A stretch of 64,000 nucleotides of DNA. Source: Viridibacillus soli. Lineage in GTDB: Bacteria; Bacillota; Bacilli; Bacillales_A; Planococcaceae. The notes below the pieces were generated by a model. That model saw nothing but the letters and a program-made list of their open reading frames with translations. It was not told where the DNA came from and did no database searches. This document shows positions 62,827 to 64,000 of the stretch, one piece after another. Both the position numbers and the translations under genes were made by a program. Each line of letters begins with the position of its first letter. Positions within the stretch are counted from its first letter, which is position 1. The stretch is from the NCBI RefSeq assembly GCF_016612995.1, contig NZ_JAEOAH010000006.1, forward strand, positions 177,740-241,739, written 5' to 3'.

Positions 62827-64000
62827 TTATACATTTTCCTTTCTGTCATCCTGAATGATTAATTGGATGAGTTTCATATATTGGTTGATTAATAGTTCCA
62901 TTTTTTGATGATTGAACTGCCTGCGGCTGTACTTCAGCGTTAGTTCTGTTTCTCCGCCAGGGGGGGCATAGCATTGCAGACTCAACTCCCATTCCTTTAT
63001 TCCGCCGTCAGGTACTCCTTCGGAATAGGAGAAATGAGGAATGACATGATAAGGTTTTCTATCCTTCTTTGAACTGAATAGCCGGCTCTCCAGCAGAAGT
63101 TCAGCCAACCCGCGGTCTGATGAGATTTTGACTTGGCGGAATAATTGATCAAAATTCAAAATATGTTTCACATTAATTTCCACTGGGTATATATCAGATG
63201 ACCGGCTATCTGCTGAGTAAATGGTCAGCTTTTTTTGTTTGGTCAATGCTGAGAGTATATATCCATATAAGGAAAGCAGAATGGTGCTGGAATCTATACG
63301 ATACCTGGATGCCAAGGCTTCGATTTGTTTTTGATCTTTTTCCGTTAATGAGAAAGAAATAGACCCTTCTCCGAGAAAAGGGGGGATAAACCAATCCGGC
63401 GGAAACAACAAATTTTTCAGAACGGATTTTTTCCGTCTGTTTTCTATGATAGCAGCCAGTTTTTCGATTGTAGGATTAGCAAAAATATCTGCAATACTGA
63501 CTTTGTCTGGGAATTTCCCCTCGATCTTTCCATGCATCATGACGAGTCTCATTGAATTTCCGCCTGCATCAAAGAAATTATCCTTTGTTCCCAGGCGTTC
63601 TGTTTCCAAGATTTCTTTCCAAATATTCAGCAGCACTTCTTCTGCCTCTGTACGAGGCTTAGCTTGATCCCCGCTGGAAAATACAATTCTGTCAGGGAGA
63701 GGAAGCGCCTTTTTATCAATTTTGTCGTTGGCTGTTAAAGGAAGTTCTTTCATTTCAAGCAAGGCAGCTGGAATCATATATTCCGGCAGAAACTTCTTTA
63801 AATGGCTTTTGACGGTTTCTGCTTCGAGTGAAATCTCCGGTACGTAGTACCCTGTTAAATAAATTTCTCCATGTGCATCTTGGTTCGCTGTTACCGTTCC
63901 TGTAACAATCTCGGGATGCTGAAGCATTCTGTTTTCTACTTCACTTAAGAAAACCCGGTTTCCTCTGATCTTCACCTGATCGTCCGAACGTCCGAAAAAC
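62827..64000 (-). CDS. NRPS protein, C-terminal part: A(end)-PCP-half condensation domain
   Basis: The reading frame is open to the right edge, so the protein starts beyond the window. At the edge FGRSDDQVKIRGNRV matches adenylation motifs A7/A8, followed by LEMKELPLTANDKIDKKALP (A10 lysine). A carrier domain follows with FFDAGGNSMRLVMM. The last ~180 residues (from FPPDWFIPPFLGEG) match only the C-terminal lobe of a condensation domain: ISFSLTEKDQKQIEAL, KHILNFDQLFRQVK, ELTLKYSRRQFNHQKMELL. The N-terminal lobe with HHxxxDG is missing. It would load an amino acid and pass it to the first PKS module. Confidence 0.9.
   Translation of the reverse strand, partial: FFGRSDDQVKIRGNRVFLSEVENRMLQHPEIVTGTVTANQDAHGEIYLTGYYVPEISLEAETVKSHLKKFLPEYMIPAALLEMKELPLTANDKIDKKALPLPDRIVFSSGDQAKPRTEAEEVLLNIWKEILETERLGTKDNFFDAGGNSMRLVMMHGKIEGKFPDKVSIADIFANPTIEKLAAIIENRRKKSVLKNLLFPPDWFIPPFLGEGSISFSLTEKDQKQIEALASRYRIDSSTILLSLYGYILSALTKQKKLTIYSADSRSSDIYPVEINVKHILNFDQLFRQVKISSDRGLAELLLESRLFSSKKDRKPYHVIPHFSYSEGVPDGGIKEWELSLQCYAPPGGETELTLKYSRRQFNHQKMELLINQYMKLIQLIIQDDRKENV

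Noticed and set aside
1..64000. CRISPR arrays, tRNA and rRNA genes
   Set aside because: No regularly spaced repeats, no cloverleaf with a GTTCRA-type arm and no rRNA conserved blocks were seen.

Overview
The window looks like a chromosome segment of a low-GC Bacillota of the Bacillales, most like Lysinibacillus or a related Planococcaceae genus. This is inferred from family resemblance only. The signs are a FosB thiol transferase, a KimA potassium importer behind a c-di-AMP riboswitch, a YhcN/YlaJ sporulation lipoprotein, an MhqR/MhqO-type pair, SigO/RsoA/YvrJ homologues, AGGAGG ribosome binding sites, frequent TTG starts and many U-tailed terminators. No rRNA, tRNA or CRISPR array was seen.

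Region 1-22 kb is mostly housekeeping and accessory functions. It holds a DMT exporter, a PLP decarboxylase whose 3' end overlaps a chemoreceptor gene, a second chemoreceptor, a tyrosine phosphatase, an AHSA1/ArsR/VOC operon, a zinc metalloprotease gene with an early stop codon, fosB beside a TmrB-like ATPase, riboswitch-controlled kimA, several acetyltransferases, and a LytTR/DUF3021/ABC-exporter operon. A ~200-bp non-coding mobile element (MITE) lies at 8.9 kb, with a second copy at 29.3 kb. Both have inverted ends and 9-bp target duplications.

Region 22-44 kb contains two regulatory systems worth attention. The first is an intracellular subtilisin gene followed by yvrJ and then by sigO-like and rsoA-like genes, which together encode a two-subunit sigma factor. 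The second is a yidC gene preceded by a 92-codon leader ORF. Its stop codon lies in one arm of a perfect 10-bp hairpin whose other arm holds part of the yidC Shine-Dalgarno sequence. That is the architecture of the B. subtilis MifM-YidC2 arrest-peptide switch. Other genes include paired YdcZ transporters with a Crp-type regulator, an iron alcohol dehydrogenase, an MhqR/MhqO-like quinone response pair, a third chemoreceptor, a second DNA sliding clamp, and several TetR operons.

Region 45-64 kb is a biosynthetic island read entirely on the minus strand. Its base composition is visibly richer in G and C. Its left side is marked by a decayed, internally inverted transposase gene. In transcription order it encodes the C-terminal end of an NRPS protein (adenylation end, carrier domain, half of a condensation domain), a free-standing acyltransferase, two AT-less KS-DH-KR-ACP polyketide synthase modules, a free-standing ketosynthase, a three-gene ABC exporter with its own promoter, and an Sfp-type phosphopantetheinyl transferase. 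This is a trans-AT PKS/NRPS hybrid whose first genes lie beyond the right edge. The modules predict an amino-acid-derived chain extended twice with a double bond formed each time. No thioesterase is visible and I could not match the cluster to a known product.
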